A stretch of 39,457 nt of DNA from the NCBI GenBank assembly GCA_021732565.1, contig JAKFUT010000185.1, forward strand, positions 1-39,457, in the 5' to 3' direction. The DNA comes from Candidatus Obscuribacterales bacterium. Lineage in GTDB: Bacteria; Cyanobacteriota; Vampirovibrionia; Obscuribacterales; Obscuribacteraceae. This document shows, in pieces, positions 26,521 through 34,872 of the stretch (positions are counted from its first letter, which is position 1; each line of letters begins with the position of its first letter). The notes under the pieces are model-generated. The model worked only from the letters and a program-made list of their open reading frames with translations, made no database searches and was not told the DNA's origin. The translations under genes were made by a program, and so were the position numbers.

Positions 26521-27558
26521 TTATCGCACACGGCGCATGTATTGTATGGCAAAGCACAACGCGGCCGGGACGCACGGTACCGCAACGAACGAGATGAAGT
26601 GCAGCACCGTGGCAAAAGCCAGTGCTTGATCTTTATCGATATGGATGAGTGATTGCAGCGCCTCGCTGACGAGATAGTGGTAGCTGCCGACGCTGCCGGG
26701 TGTTGGAATCAGTACTCCGACCGAACCAACAGTAAAAGCGACCAGCGATTTTGAGATGTCGAGTTTGTCGCCAAGATGAAAAGCCATTGCCATGAGGTAG
26801 AGGTTCAGCCAGTAACCAGTCCAGATGCCGAAGCTGAGTATGGCAATTGCGGGCAGGTTCACCCAATTTGTAAGGCTCTTGGTGCCAAGATCAAACTGCA
26901 AGCTAAGCTCATGAATCTTTGCCCGTAAGCCTTCTGGTAAGCGGGTTTTCACCGCCGCGATTGAGGTTGTCAGCCTGATCAATTTTCCGGTGAAGGGAAG
27001 CGCAACGAGCCCCGCTATCGTCACCGCGCATAATGATACGCCCCCGGGGACCAGCCACGGGACCTTCATTTCCCCCAACGGTAAAACCGTTATTGTTATT
27101 CCAAGTAGCATCACCAGCATGGCAATGTCGAGCAAGCGGTCTATGAACATTGTCGGCAGTACGCCCGCCCACGGAATATTTTCGGTTTTACTTATTGATA
27201 TGATGCGGGCGACTTCGCCGCCCCGCGGGATAACAATGTTTACTGCATAGCCGTAGATGATTGCACAAAATGAATTCCACAAACTAATTTTCTCGTCTTT
27301 GAGCGGCGACATCAAAATGACCCAGCGAACTGCTCGCAGTACATGACTGATCAGACCGGAAAGGCAGACCAATGCAAGAAAACCGAGATCGAGTTCTTTG
27401 ACGTAACCGAGAAGTTTATTGAAATCACACTGGCGAAATGCAAGATACAGGAAGATACCAGCGACAGCAATACCGATCAGTTGTTTTGCAACTTGTTTGC
27501 CTCGGTTCGGTTTCTCTGCCGGGGGCGTCAGAGCAGCCTTTTCCATCACTTTCTCCAT
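26521..27558 (-). CDS. UPF0104/YbhN-type (LPG synthase TM) membrane protein
   Basis: This is a polytopic membrane protein of 345 aa with about eight hydrophobic segments, of the lysylphosphatidylglycerol-synthase-TM (flippase-like) family. Landmarks are SHVLRAVRWVILM, YGYAVNIVIPRGGEVARI (the conserved P-R-x-G-E-x-x-R motif) and the later PTPGSVGSYHYLV (P-[GT]-x-G-x-x-E/H-like loop). Homologues include the MprF N-terminal domain, YbhN and AglD-like proteins, linked to lipid or polyprenyl-phosphate translocation. The ribosome site is excellent (GGAGGAGGTAATTA before ATG 27558). It sits in the middle of a signalling operon, which suggests membrane-lipid remodelling is tied to this circuit. Confidence 0.88.
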   Translation of the reverse strand: MEKVMEKAALTPPAEKPNRGKQVAKQLIGIAVAGIFLYLAFRQCDFNKLLGYVKELDLGFLALVCLSGLISHVLRAVRWVILMSPLKDEKISLWNSFCAIIYGYAVNIVIPRGGEVARIISISKTENIPWAGVLPTMFIDRLLDIAMLVMLLGITITVLPLGEMKVPWLVPGGVSLCAVTIAGLVALPFTGKLIRLTTSIAAVKTRLPEGLRAKIHELSLQFDLGTKSLTNWVNLPAIAILSFGIWTGYWLNLYLMAMAFHLGDKLDISKSLVAFTVGSVGVLIPTPGSVGSYHYLVSEALQSLIHIDKDQALAFATVLHFISFVAVPCVPAALCFAIQYMRRVR

Positions 27559-27604
27559 TAATTACCTCCTCCTCGGCGCCAACAATTCGCCGAGGTATTC
27601 CTCG

Positions 27605-29605
27605 TTATTCTTTGTCTGTAATGAACACCCGGCGGCGTCCTGCATGTTTTGCTTCGTACAATCTTGCATCAGCGACTGTCAATAATTCATACAAATTTGA
27701 TCCGTCTGCCGGATAGCTGGCAATGCCGCCGCTGAAGCATACCTGGAATTTGCTTCCGTCATCACTTTCGAAAATCATCGAACTAAATTCTTCCTGTATG
27801 CGATTAATCGCGGCGCGCATTGTTTCCTTGTCTTCGCGCCTGAAGGCCAGAATGAATTCTTCTCCACCCCAGCGCCCGCGCAGGTCGTCTACACGAAAAC
27901 GCCTGAGCAGCAGTTGACCGAAGCCGGCAAGCACTCGGTCTCCCGCCATATGTCCGTAGGTATCGTTTACTTTCTTGAAATGATCAACGTCCATCAAACA
28001 GATGGAAGAGACAGTCTTTGTTCTTTCCGCATCCGCCAGCATGCTGTTTACTTGTTCAACAAAAGCGCGACGCAGCAGCAGACCGGTAATGGTGTCTTTG
28101 TCTGAGCGTTCTTTGAGAAGTCTCGACTTCTCCAGTCGCACGCGAACTCGTGCCAGGAGTTCTTCCGTCACCACAGGTTTTGGCAGGTAGTCGTCACCAC
28201 CGGAGGTGAATGCTTTTACTCGTGCCTCAACATTTACTTCGGCGGTAATGAATACAATGGGGAGATCTCTCCATCGCGGCATTCCGCGCAACATTTGGCA
28301 GACCTGAAATCCGTTCATGCCTGGCATCATTACGTCGAGTAGCATCACATCCGGCGGAAATTCTTGCAAGGCGTCGAGCAAACGCAGTGGATCGTTTACG
28401 GTTTTCACCAGCAAATTATCGTTTCTCAAATCAAACGCGATTTTATCGGTGAAGTCCGGATCGTCATCGACTACCATTACTTTGGGGCGGCCGCCTTGGC
28501 GAATAGCCACCAGATGTCTGACCGCCGCTTCCAGTGAATTTACATCGAGTGGTTTGTCGAGGTGCAAAGACGCGCCTACGTGCGCCGCTTCTACGGCGGG
28601 TCTAATCGTGGCATCGGATGATAAGAATGCCAGCGGCAATGTTTCATAGCCCGGCATGCTACGCAAATCCATCGCAAGCTTGAAACTTTGTTCTCTGTTG
28701 TCGGGCTTTACGTTAATTATCGCTGCGTCGAGTTGATGCATGAGGGCGCTGTTTATAGCCTGCCAACTTTCGCTGGCCTTGCGCACGGCCACGTTTATCT
28801 GGCGTCCTAATTGCTCCACCACATCGAGAAAACGCGCGTCTTCATCAACCAGCAATACCTGCGCGAAAACCGGGCCTCTAGAGTTCTGGTCATCCAGTCC
28901 TTCCGGTGGATGTTCTGCTTCTTCAGCGATGCGTTCTGCTTCGGTCAGGCCTTTCGACAGCTCGTTGTGCAGTTTCTCCCAGTTCTCTTTGCTATTCGCC
29001 AGTTCAGGGTTCCTCACCATAAGCAGCGCTGTCTGTTCTATGTGCCGCATCGTTGATGAAAAATATTCATAACCATATGAACCCGCGGTGCCCACCAATT
29101 TGTGCGCCGCCTGCCTAACCGACTCGATGTAACCCGCATTCTTTCGGTCTTCCATCGCTTGTTTAACGTCGCGGCCAAGTTCTTCAACTTTAGAGGCTAG
29201 CCCGCGCGCATATTTTAATTTCACTGCAATAAACAAGCTCTGAAATTCCTTGAGCTTTTCTGCAGTTGCACCTGAAGTAAGTCCTGTGGACTCAGCGCTG
29301 GATGAGGGCGCGGAGTCCTCGTGTTTTGCGACGGCTTCTTCCGCCAGTGCTTTTTGCACCGCTGTCGATTGTTTATTGCCGTTCGACAAACGGTTTAGTC
29401 CCACCTGATTGAGTAAGGTTTCCAGCTCTTCTTTCAGCGAGCCGGCACCGAGGAGAACAGCGTCTGGCTTCTCCTGATTGAAGATGGAGACAGCGGCATC
29501 TTCGTGGCGAAGCTGAACGACCCGGTATCCGTTGTCGCCCAGTATCTTCCGCACGCTTTCGCAGAAGTCGGGATCATCATGAATTAGTAGAATTTTTTTC
29601 TGCAT
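27605..29605 (-). CDS. REC-Hpt-REC-REC-GGDEF hybrid diguanylate cyclase
   Basis: This regulator has 666 residues and should make cyclic di-GMP. The domains in order are: a degenerate, short receiver (about 4-70, phosphoacceptor position G53); an Hpt domain (about 115-230) with phospho-His H168 in AAHKLVGTAGSYG; a second degenerate receiver (about 247-368, N298 at the Asp position); a canonical receiver (about 374-490, D424 in MLLDVMMPGMNG); and a GGDEF domain (about 500-660) with an intact GGEEF active site (580-584). An RxxD product-inhibition site (R571-D574) lies five residues before it. The Hpt domain suggests it receives phosphate from a relay, perhaps together with the stand-alone Hpt protein at 31043. 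No clear ribosome site is seen; it begins 15 nt after the VirB10-like gene ends. Confidence 0.92.
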   Translation of the reverse strand: MQKKILLIHDDPDFCESVRKILGDNGYRVVQLRHEDAAVSIFNQEKPDAVLLGAGSLKEELETLLNQVGLNRLSNGNKQSTAVQKALAEEAVAKHEDSAPSSSAESTGLTSGATAEKLKEFQSLFIAVKLKYARGLASKVEELGRDVKQAMEDRKNAGYIESVRQAAHKLVGTAGSYGYEYFSSTMRHIEQTALLMVRNPELANSKENWEKLHNELSKGLTEAERIAEEAEHPPEGLDDQNSRGPVFAQVLLVDEDARFLDVVEQLGRQINVAVRKASESWQAINSALMHQLDAAIINVKPDNREQSFKLAMDLRSMPGYETLPLAFLSSDATIRPAVEAAHVGASLHLDKPLDVNSLEAAVRHLVAIRQGGRPKVMVVDDDPDFTDKIAFDLRNDNLLVKTVNDPLRLLDALQEFPPDVMLLDVMMPGMNGFQVCQMLRGMPRWRDLPIVFITAEVNVEARVKAFTSGGDDYLPKPVVTEELLARVRVRLEKSRLLKERSDKDTITGLLLRRAFVEQVNSMLADAERTKTVSSICLMDVDHFKKVNDTYGHMAGDRVLAGFGQLLLRRFRVDDLRGRWGGEEFILAFRREDKETMRAAINRIQEEFSSMIFESDDGSKFQVCFSGGIASYPADGSNLYELLTVADARLYEAKHAGRRRVFITDKE

Positions 29606-29620
29606 AGTTGTGCGATAGAA

Positions 29621-30703
29621 TCACCGCGCTCCTTGTTGCGGATAGCCAGGACCAGCGCCACGCGAGGGACTCGGGATTTCGACCGGTTCATCAAGCTGAA
29701 GTTGCATCTGTGTTCCAGCATGTACAAGCACGTCGCGACCGCGACGCCAAACTAAACTTTCCAGAGCGCCAACGCCGGCTCCCATCGCCATTCCCGACCA
29801 GGCCCCTGAGCCCAAACCTCTTGCGCCATCCGAGATCCCTCCGATTCCCATCCCGAGAACTGCACCCATACCCGCACTGGCTGAGGTCCTCAAACCGAGA
29901 TTTAGCACTTTGGTACCGAGCCCCTCCCCGGCAAAGGTATCGTTGCCGGGGTTCTTATAGTTTGCGATGTCACCGACAAGGTGGGCTGAGATCGGTATTA
30001 ACAGACCATTGGGTAGTCTGAATTGAGTAAACGCGATGGTCTCAGAACCGGACCGCTCACCCCGGCGACCGGCCTTAGAAGCAATTACGGTCCCGGTTAC
30101 CACTGTGCCACCGGGCAAGTATCCGGCACCGCCGAGAGTAATATTCTGACTGATATGGGCTTGAATATAGTCGCCAGGCTTCGCGGCCTGCGTCGAGATG
30201 GATGTGTCGAGGGAGATGGGCAGCACCAGACCGGAAGGGACTGTGGAAGATTGTGCCCGGGGATAGAACCAACCGTGTGGCGGGCGCATGAAAGAGTAGC
30301 GGGGCGATGGATCTTCGGCGGATGCGTAGCCGCTGTACCCGCCGGCAGGCGACTGGTAAGGGTGCGGAGGGAAAAAACGGGGCGTTGCAAACGCGTTGTA
30401 AGATGGCGGATTGTAGGCTGCGGGCTCGTACAGGGCGGTGTCGCCCGGCTGCTTAACGGCTTGCTCTTCCGGTGTTTCTCGGGGCAATTCTTCCGCATAA
30501 GGCACCGCTCGCGGTCCTGGCTGGTACTTGGAGGGTCCGGTCTGAATCGAGCTATTCTGCGCTGCCACATCGCAAGCAGAGGTGGATTCGTTATCTGGTT
30601 GGTATGCTTCATTTTGGGAGATCGCCGCCGGTGAATTGAGCGCCAGCACGAGCAGAGCGCTGCACGAAGCCGGCATGGGATTCCAAGTGTCAATCGGCAT
30701 CAT
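29621..30703 (-). CDS. VirB10/TrbI-like exported protein
   Basis: This protein has about 360 residues. The exact start is unsure: ATGs at 30703, 30700 and 30676 and a TTG at 30745 are possible; the last ATG gives the cleanest signal peptide (SCSALLVLALNSPAAIS). A Pro/Tyr/Gln-rich low-complexity region (about 35-150) precedes a domain resembling the VirB10/TrbI beta-domain: PISLDTSISTQAAKPGDYI, a GTVVTGTVIASKAG strand pair and FRLPNGLLIPISAHL. A Gly/Ala-rich stretch (about 270-320) follows, reminiscent of the VirB10 channel insertion. No other type IV secretion genes are nearby, so it is an orphan envelope protein. It is likely first in the five-gene minus-strand operon. Confidence 0.6.
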   Translation of the reverse strand: MMPIDTWNPMPASCSALLVLALNSPAAISQNEAYQPDNESTSACDVAAQNSSIQTGPSKYQPGPRAVPYAEELPRETPEEQAVKQPGDTALYEPAAYNPPSYNAFATPRFFPPHPYQSPAGGYSGYASAEDPSPRYSFMRPPHGWFYPRAQSSTVPSGLVLPISLDTSISTQAAKPGDYIQAHISQNITLGGAGYLPGGTVVTGTVIASKAGRRGERSGSETIAFTQFRLPNGLLIPISAHLVGDIANYKNPGNDTFAGEGLGTKVLNLGLRTSASAGMGAVLGMGIGGISDGARGLGSGAWSGMAMGAGVGALESLVWRRGRDVLVHAGTQMQLQLDEPVEIPSPSRGAGPGYPQQGAR

Positions 30704-31042
30704 TTCCTGGCCGCAATGGTATCTTCCCAGCGGGCAGTTTACCAAGTTTTAGAGGGCTTGATAACGGAGCGGAACTCACAAACGGTAAATAGCGACCGCA
30801 TTGAGAAATCCGTTTGTCTCTGCGGGCTTGTTCCCCCGCCCCTCAACAAGTTAACTGATTTCCAAGTGCAAGAGCGTTTCCATTAAAGCTGCGCTGAACT
30901 CTTCGAGTGAAGTACTAGAATCTCAGGGTGTTTCCCGTGACTGCCGCAAAGCTTCCGGCTTTTCCAGACTGCGGCGCAAAATAGTCAACCGTCTTTTGAC
31001 CGGCTGAACGCAGTCCGAGTACCCGTCGTTATTACGATGGAA
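30704..31042. other. Intergenic region upstream of the signalling operon
   Basis: No gene is seen in this gap of about 340 bases. It should hold the minus-strand promoter for the operon beginning at about 30703 and the 3' end of the Hpt transcript. No hexamers or terminator are clear enough to call. Confidence 0.35.
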
Positions 31043-31387
31043 CTACTGAGGGTCGCTAAGTACCGGGCGAAGGTATTCTTCCAGCTCCACAAGACAGCCT
31101 TTAATTCCTTGCAACAGACTCATCGTCTCGTCCCAGTCGTAGACTCTTGCAGCCTTTTCGAGGTCACGGCTCAGTTCAAAAATTTTCGTAAGCGTCATGG
31201 TTGATGCCATGCCCTTTAGCTGGTGGGCGTCTCGGGTGACTCCATCGATGTCTTTGCGTGGAATGTTTTCTGAAAGGGACTCAACGAGCTTACCAGCCTC
31301 ACCCATTGACATTTCGACGAGTTCTCTGACAGAGTCTTCGCCGTACATCGACTTGAGCGCTTCCAGGTCGATTAGACTGCTCGTCAC
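31043..31387 (-). CDS. Stand-alone Hpt phosphotransfer protein
   Basis: This is a single histidine-phosphotransfer domain of 114 aa. The phospho-accepting H55 sits in TRDAHQLKGMAST, and the surrounding helices (IDLEALKSMYGEDSVRELVEM, IFELSRDLEKAARVYDW, LVELEEYLRPVL) are typical of the four-helix Hpt bundle. It should carry phosphate between a receiver and another receiver. Candidate partners in the window are the REC/Hpt/GGDEF protein and the OmpR-type regulator. The start is GTG 31387 with a GGGAGG site 12 nt upstream, a slightly long spacing. It is followed by the larger minus-strand signalling operon about 340 nt on. Confidence 0.9.
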   Translation of the reverse strand: MTSSLIDLEALKSMYGEDSVRELVEMSMGEAGKLVESLSENIPRKDIDGVTRDAHQLKGMASTMTLTKIFELSRDLEKAARVYDWDETMSLLQGIKGCLVELEEYLRPVLSDPQ

Positions 31388-31588
31388 GGTACTTACACGC
31401 CTCCCTTTTAGTTTGGAAATTCTAGCGCAGTTGTGCCGATACGTTCCAGAATGTGACCTGGCAAACTGCTTTGCCAGGTCATTCGATACAAAATCAATGG
31501 TTTGCGGTTTTCAAGAGCGGACTGATTCAGGACAAGCGGATAATTTCAAGCTAAGCTATGCGTTGTGAACTGATGCAGGATGAAAGCC

Positions 31589-32044
31589 ATGACGGAGAGT
31601 GCCACTAGCCTGGTGATCGAGAACTTTCTTGAGATCCTCAGAACATTTCACTGGTGCAAGCAAGGAGACGATGATCTCGTTGCGGTTGAAAAGTGCATAC
31701 CGGAAATTATCGTTGCTATGTCCGACAGGGAAGCCCGTGTCTTTCCCGGTGGGACGCCTATCAAGATAAACAAATCCTGGTTGACCACGCTCCAGGGACA
31801 TAACGCCGAAGGCAACCCGATTCCAGTAATGTTGGTATGGAAAACCGAGACTATCGAAATATGGTATCGGCGCCAAAAGAGCCATGATTTCCCGTACGAT
31901 GTTTGGCAGAATCCGGTTGCGGCTGCTTACGAGAAAGAATGCATAAAAATTCCTGCCAGCCTGGGCGGGGCAAAATACGTTGAGTACCATAAGGAACTCC
32001 TCGAAAAAGCGAAGCCTTGTCCTTCAGCAATCAAGTCCATGTAG
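31589..32044 (+). CDS. Hypothetical protein, 151 aa
   Basis: No family is recognised. ATG 31589 is preferred over ATG 31580 because an AGGA ribosome site lies 8 nt before it. The protein is cytosolic in character, with an N-terminal amphipathic helix (VIENFLEILRTFHW), an alternating beta region (PVMLVWKTETIEIWYRR) and a mixed C-terminus rich in Lys. A minus-strand frame overlaps almost completely but has poorer composition (many Phe/Arg/His) and no ribosome site. It is divergent from the Hpt gene. Confidence 0.55.
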   Translation: MTESATSLVIENFLEILRTFHWCKQGDDDLVAVEKCIPEIIVAMSDREARVFPGGTPIKINKSWLTTLQGHNAEGNPIPVMLVWKTETIEIWYRRQKSHDFPYDVWQNPVAAAYEKECIKIPASLGGAKYVEYHKELLEKAKPCPSAIKSM

Positions 32045-32139
32045 TTAGTGGACTAATGCGTGAGCCGCCGCGTGCCAATTGGCATCGTGGCGGCTTAGTG
32101 ATTTCATGTTTCATGATTCCCGTCATCATGAAAACCGTG

Positions 32140-33060
32140 CTACGGTCGTCCTGGTCCAGGGGGCATTTGACCTGATTGCTGTTGTGGCGGCATGATCTGC
32201 TGCGAAGCAATGTAAGTCTGCGAATAGCCTTCCGGTCCCGGAATTGATGAATATGGTCCTGACGGGCGAGGCATTTGACCCGGGAACATTTGTTCATCAG
32301 TGCGACTTTGTTGCATTGGGTTTGTTTGCGTATTGGTTGGTTCAGGTTGGAAGCTTTCCCTCAGCTTGGCTCTTTCAGACATTAATCGTGAGCCTTCATA
32401 CCATGAGTGTGTTAGTCGGCTTGCCACGTCTCGGCCTCCAAGACCGAAAGCCAGCCCTGTAGCGAGAGAGACTGCCCCGACCATACCGATGAATAATGTT
32501 TGCACAATGGTTTCAGCTACTCCGAGCTGATCAAGTGCTGCCATTATAGCGACCGTCAATATTCCGGCGTAAGTAAGCTTTCCCAAAATAGAAGGACTGG
32601 CTACACCAAGTTCGGAAACTGATCCGCGGACAAGCCCGGCAACAAATTTAGCTATCAGAGCACCGGCGACCAGTATTGCCATGGCGACAACGACATTTGG
32701 AATAAATAGAATGATGCTATTTATTACCGAAGTGAGCTGCGGCATGGCCAGTAGGCTGGCAGCAGCTTGAACAAAAATGAGGAAGACGAACCACCGAATC
32801 AGTTCTGCCACTATCCGTGATGCCTTCCAATTTGTACCGGCTCTTGTCAAAAAATTATCAACTCCGGCATGCACTGAAGCTCGATCTGCTCCCACTCTTG
32901 CCAGACCTGCTCCGATGAGCTGTGCAAGGAACCCGGATAGGAACCAACCAATGAGCAGGACAACAATTGCTCCCAATAGAGAGGGGAGAAAATGCATGAA
33001 ACTAGCCAGAGCGGTTGTGGATGGGTCCCACATCGCAGTTGGGTTGTCGATCGGTGGCAT
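32140..33060 (-). CDS. CmpX/MscS-related small-conductance channel-like protein
   Basis: The start at 33060 is set by a GGAGG ribosome site 7 nt upstream; the frame runs 12 codons further. The 306-residue product has five probable membrane helices (about 22-46, 95-115, 120-150, 160-185 and 195-215) with the repeated Gly/Ala-rich pattern of the TM_helix (PF05552) family seen in CmpX-like mechanosensitive-channel relatives: LLIGWFLSGFLAQLIGAGL, VAGALIAKFVAGLVRG and SLATGLAFGLGGRDVASRL. The last 85 residues are a Pro/Gln/Met-rich, probably disordered cytoplasmic tail. It lacks the beta-domain of true MscS channels. A role in osmotic or envelope stress is inferred from the family. Confidence 0.82.
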   Translation of the reverse strand: MPPIDNPTAMWDPSTTALASFMHFLPSLLGAIVVLLIGWFLSGFLAQLIGAGLARVGADRASVHAGVDNFLTRAGTNWKASRIVAELIRWFVFLIFVQAAASLLAMPQLTSVINSIILFIPNVVVAMAILVAGALIAKFVAGLVRGSVSELGVASPSILGKLTYAGILTVAIMAALDQLGVAETIVQTLFIGMVGAVSLATGLAFGLGGRDVASRLTHSWYEGSRLMSERAKLRESFQPEPTNTQTNPMQQSRTDEQMFPGQMPRPSGPYSSIPGPEGYSQTYIASQQIMPPQQQSGQMPPGPGRP

Positions 33061-33498
33061 ATGGATTCCTCCGTTGATTGCAGTAAGCACCGCCAATATT
33101 GGCTTTGACTGTGACTGACATTGGGTCGGACGGCTTTTGGCGGTTGTGGTTCCTCAGTTGCACATGTGTCGAACAAGCTGCTACACAGATTTCCGCCGAA
33201 AGCGCTAGCGGTGTGCCGTTCTCGTGTCAGTTGTCGATATGAAGCGCTGTTAATCGCTAAACTTGACGCGAACTGGTGTACGCACCGGATCTCAGCAGAA
33301 TGACTCGTTGTTCCCGCTAGTAGCTGATGCACAATGGCAGCACTGTGTTAGAGAAAGCTCAGACAGACACGAGTCCCTCTACCCGCAAGAGCTCTGCCTG
33401 CGATTTAGTGGCGTTTACGAGTGCCCCGCTGGTGAAAGAACGCAGCCCCTGCGCTATTCCTTTCCGCTCAATCTATCTGGTAGAATGGGGGTGGTAAT
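33061..33498. other. Intergenic region upstream of the channel gene and tRNA
   Basis: No gene is supported in this gap. A -10-like TAGAAT (33481-33486) lies 12 nt upstream of the tRNA and is probably part of its promoter; the -35 is weak (TTCCTT near 33457). Confidence 0.4.
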
Positions 33499-33571
33499 GC
33501 GGGTGTAGCTCAGTCGGTAGAGCGACAGCTTCCCAAGCTGTAGGTCGAGAGTTCGAGACTCTTCGCCCGCT
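33499..33571 (+). tRNA. tRNA-Gly (anticodon CCC)
   Basis: The cloverleaf is complete. The acceptor arm GCGGGTG pairs with CGCCCGC (one G-U pair) and the discriminator base is T. The D arm is AGCTCAGTCGGTAGAGC. The anticodon stem ACAGC/GCTGT closes the loop TTCCCAA, giving anticodon CCC. The T arm carries GTTCGAGAC. No CCA is encoded. Confidence 0.95.
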
Positions 33572-33599
33572 TAAGTTTCTGAGACTTGAATAAATCACC

Positions 33600-33623
33600 G
33601 GGGCCCCTCTGGGGCCCCTTTCT
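33600..33623 (+). terminator. Terminator after tRNA-Gly
   Basis: A perfect 8-bp GC-only stem (GGGGCCCC at 33600-33607 and 33611-33618, loop TCT) is followed by TTTCT. It lies 29 nt after the tRNA. Confidence 0.75.
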
Positions 33624-33756
33624 GCAGGTAAGTAGGGGAAACTTGAAGCAAATCTGGAAAATGATTTATCTGCATTTATGCACTGAGACCAATCGGGCGC
33701 CTTCGTGTGATGCCTGCTGGCAACCAGAGTTCCAGTTCCGTTGGACCTGGAGCTAA

Positions 33757-33791
33757 GCGTTTCTGATACCAGATCATGGTGTCAGAGACGC
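33757..33791. other. Strong intergenic hairpin
   Basis: GCGTTTCTGATACCA (33757-33771) pairs with TGGTGTCAGAGACGC (33777-33791) over 15 bp with two G-U pairs and a 5-nt GATCA loop. No T-tract follows. It is the only notable structure in the gap of about 320 bases between the tRNA terminator and the next frame. Confidence 0.45.
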
Positions 33792-33940
33792 TGTCATAAG
33801 CTGCTTAGGCTGTTCTATTCCCTCTTCAACTGGTGCGGTTTTTCCTAATGAATGCCACCTGGTATTCGGACATGCCGCTATGATGAGAATGGCTCGTCCG
33901 CGTTGAGGCAGCCACGGATTGCCAGTCTTCTGATAAAGCC

Positions 33941-34471
33941 GTGAACAAGAATTTCAATGACGCCAGAGAAGAGACGAAACTGACTGCCCTGCTAATCGGG
34001 CTCCTTCTGTTGTTTTGTTTCCTCGCTCCTGTCGAAAATCATGCGGCATTCTGCCAAGGATTTGTTGGCAACGACAAACTCACGGGCGACATGATCGCAA
34101 CACTTGAACATCCGTCAGAAATAGAAGTCTATTCATTGGATGCAAAGGAAACAACAACAAAACGTAATTTCCATGGTTGGAAACTGTTCGGAAGCACTTT
34201 AGTCCACGATGGACAATTCATCAAGAGCATCTCACAGCATCTCATTCAGAAGACCAATCCGAAAAGCCTTACCTACCGGGACGGTGGCCGAAGAAAGCCC
34301 CGCCTGGACCGATCGGGCGGGGCTTTTATATACTCAAGTGCCGAGACAGTGGCGGATAAGAGCGATTATGTTTACTGGCTGTGGGAAAGCAGAAAAATTT
34401 CATCTTGGTCTCTATCAATGGGTCTCCAGATCGCTGTCATGCCATTTTCATCGCCACATCGAACGACATAG
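33941..34471 (+). CDS. Hypothetical signal-peptide protein, probably decayed
   Basis: The GTG start gives a 176-codon frame. Its N-terminus has a membrane/signal segment (about residues 14-36, LTALLIGLLLLFCFLAP...AAF). The region to about residue 105 reads like a real protein (HPSEIEVYSLDAKETTT, FHGWKLFGSTLV). After that a bidirectional terminator hairpin lies inside the frame, and the last 33 codons overlap the minus-strand gene. No other frame stops sooner in this area. The simplest reading is that the original stop was lost through decay, or that only the first two thirds was ever coding. No ribosome site is obvious. Confidence 0.35.
   Translation: MNKNFNDAREETKLTALLIGLLLLFCFLAPVENHAAFCQGFVGNDKLTGDMIATLEHPSEIEVYSLDAKETTTKRNFHGWKLFGSTLVHDGQFIKSISQHLIQKTNPKSLTYRDGGRRKPRLDRSGGAFIYSSAETVADKSDYVYWLWESRKISSWSLSMGLQIAVMPFSSPHRTT
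34294..34326. terminator. Bidirectional Rho-independent terminator
   Basis: The perfect 11-bp stem AAAGCCCCGCC (34294-34304) and GGCGGGGCTTT (34316-34326) is followed by T on the plus strand and by TTTCTTC on the minus strand. It fits as a terminator for the minus-strand gene ending at 34372, and for the plus-strand frame, which runs through it. Confidence 0.75.
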
Positions 34472-34872
34472 TCAATGACTCTGTGATTGTTATCTACGAT
34501 TGGCGAGTATTCGATAACTCCAACGCCTATGAAGAGGGGCCGAGCTTTACGCGCAGTTGCAACATTTTTGACAGTGCCGTTAAGCGGCCATTCAGCCTTT
34601 CTCGTAAACGGATTGGTAGACGGAAGCCCCCGAAGATGGGGTTCTCCATAGCCCCAGAAGTTCCGGAATTCTTTGTCTTGAGTAGTTAGAGGGAATTGCC
34701 CAGCGTGCTTTTCGGCATAACGCTCGGCTGCTATAGCGCATCCGCGCATATTGCTGGCCACAAGTGAACGCTTGAGACAGTTATGATTTATGCATTCAGG
34801 AAGCTCCGGCCCAATTACCATGAGCACGAAGATAAAAACAAATAGACCAAATCCGCAAATAAACTTCCACAT
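34372..34872 (-). CDS. Membrane-anchored hypothetical protein, pseudopilin-like layout
   Basis: From ATG 34872 the protein has 166 residues; a longer frame to 34947 starts only with TTG. An N-terminal transmembrane helix (about 3-20) is followed by a polar domain whose opening (RSLVASNMRGCAIAAERYAEKHAGQFP) and later LPSTNPFTRKAEWP segment resemble type II secretion pseudopilin globular domains. A prepilin peptidase G|FxxxE motif is not visible, so this is only a resemblance. The terminator hairpin at 34294-34326 lies 46 nt beyond the stop, supporting a real minus-strand transcript. The function is unknown. Confidence 0.6.
   Translation of the reverse strand: MWKFICGFGLFVFIFVLMVIGPELPECINHNCLKRSLVASNMRGCAIAAERYAEKHAGQFPLTTQDKEFRNFWGYGEPHLRGLPSTNPFTRKAEWPLNGTVKNVATARKARPLFIGVGVIEYSPIVDNNHRVIDYVVRCGDENGMTAIWRPIDRDQDEIFLLSHSQ

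Noticed and set aside
30023..30634. 203-codon plus-strand frame opposite the VirB10-like gene
   Set aside because: Arg/Gly-rich shadow of the minus-strand gene with no ribosome site.
31556..31990. 144-codon minus-strand frame opposite the gene at 31589
   Set aside because: Almost fully antisense to a better frame with a ribosome site; composition is typical of a shadow frame.
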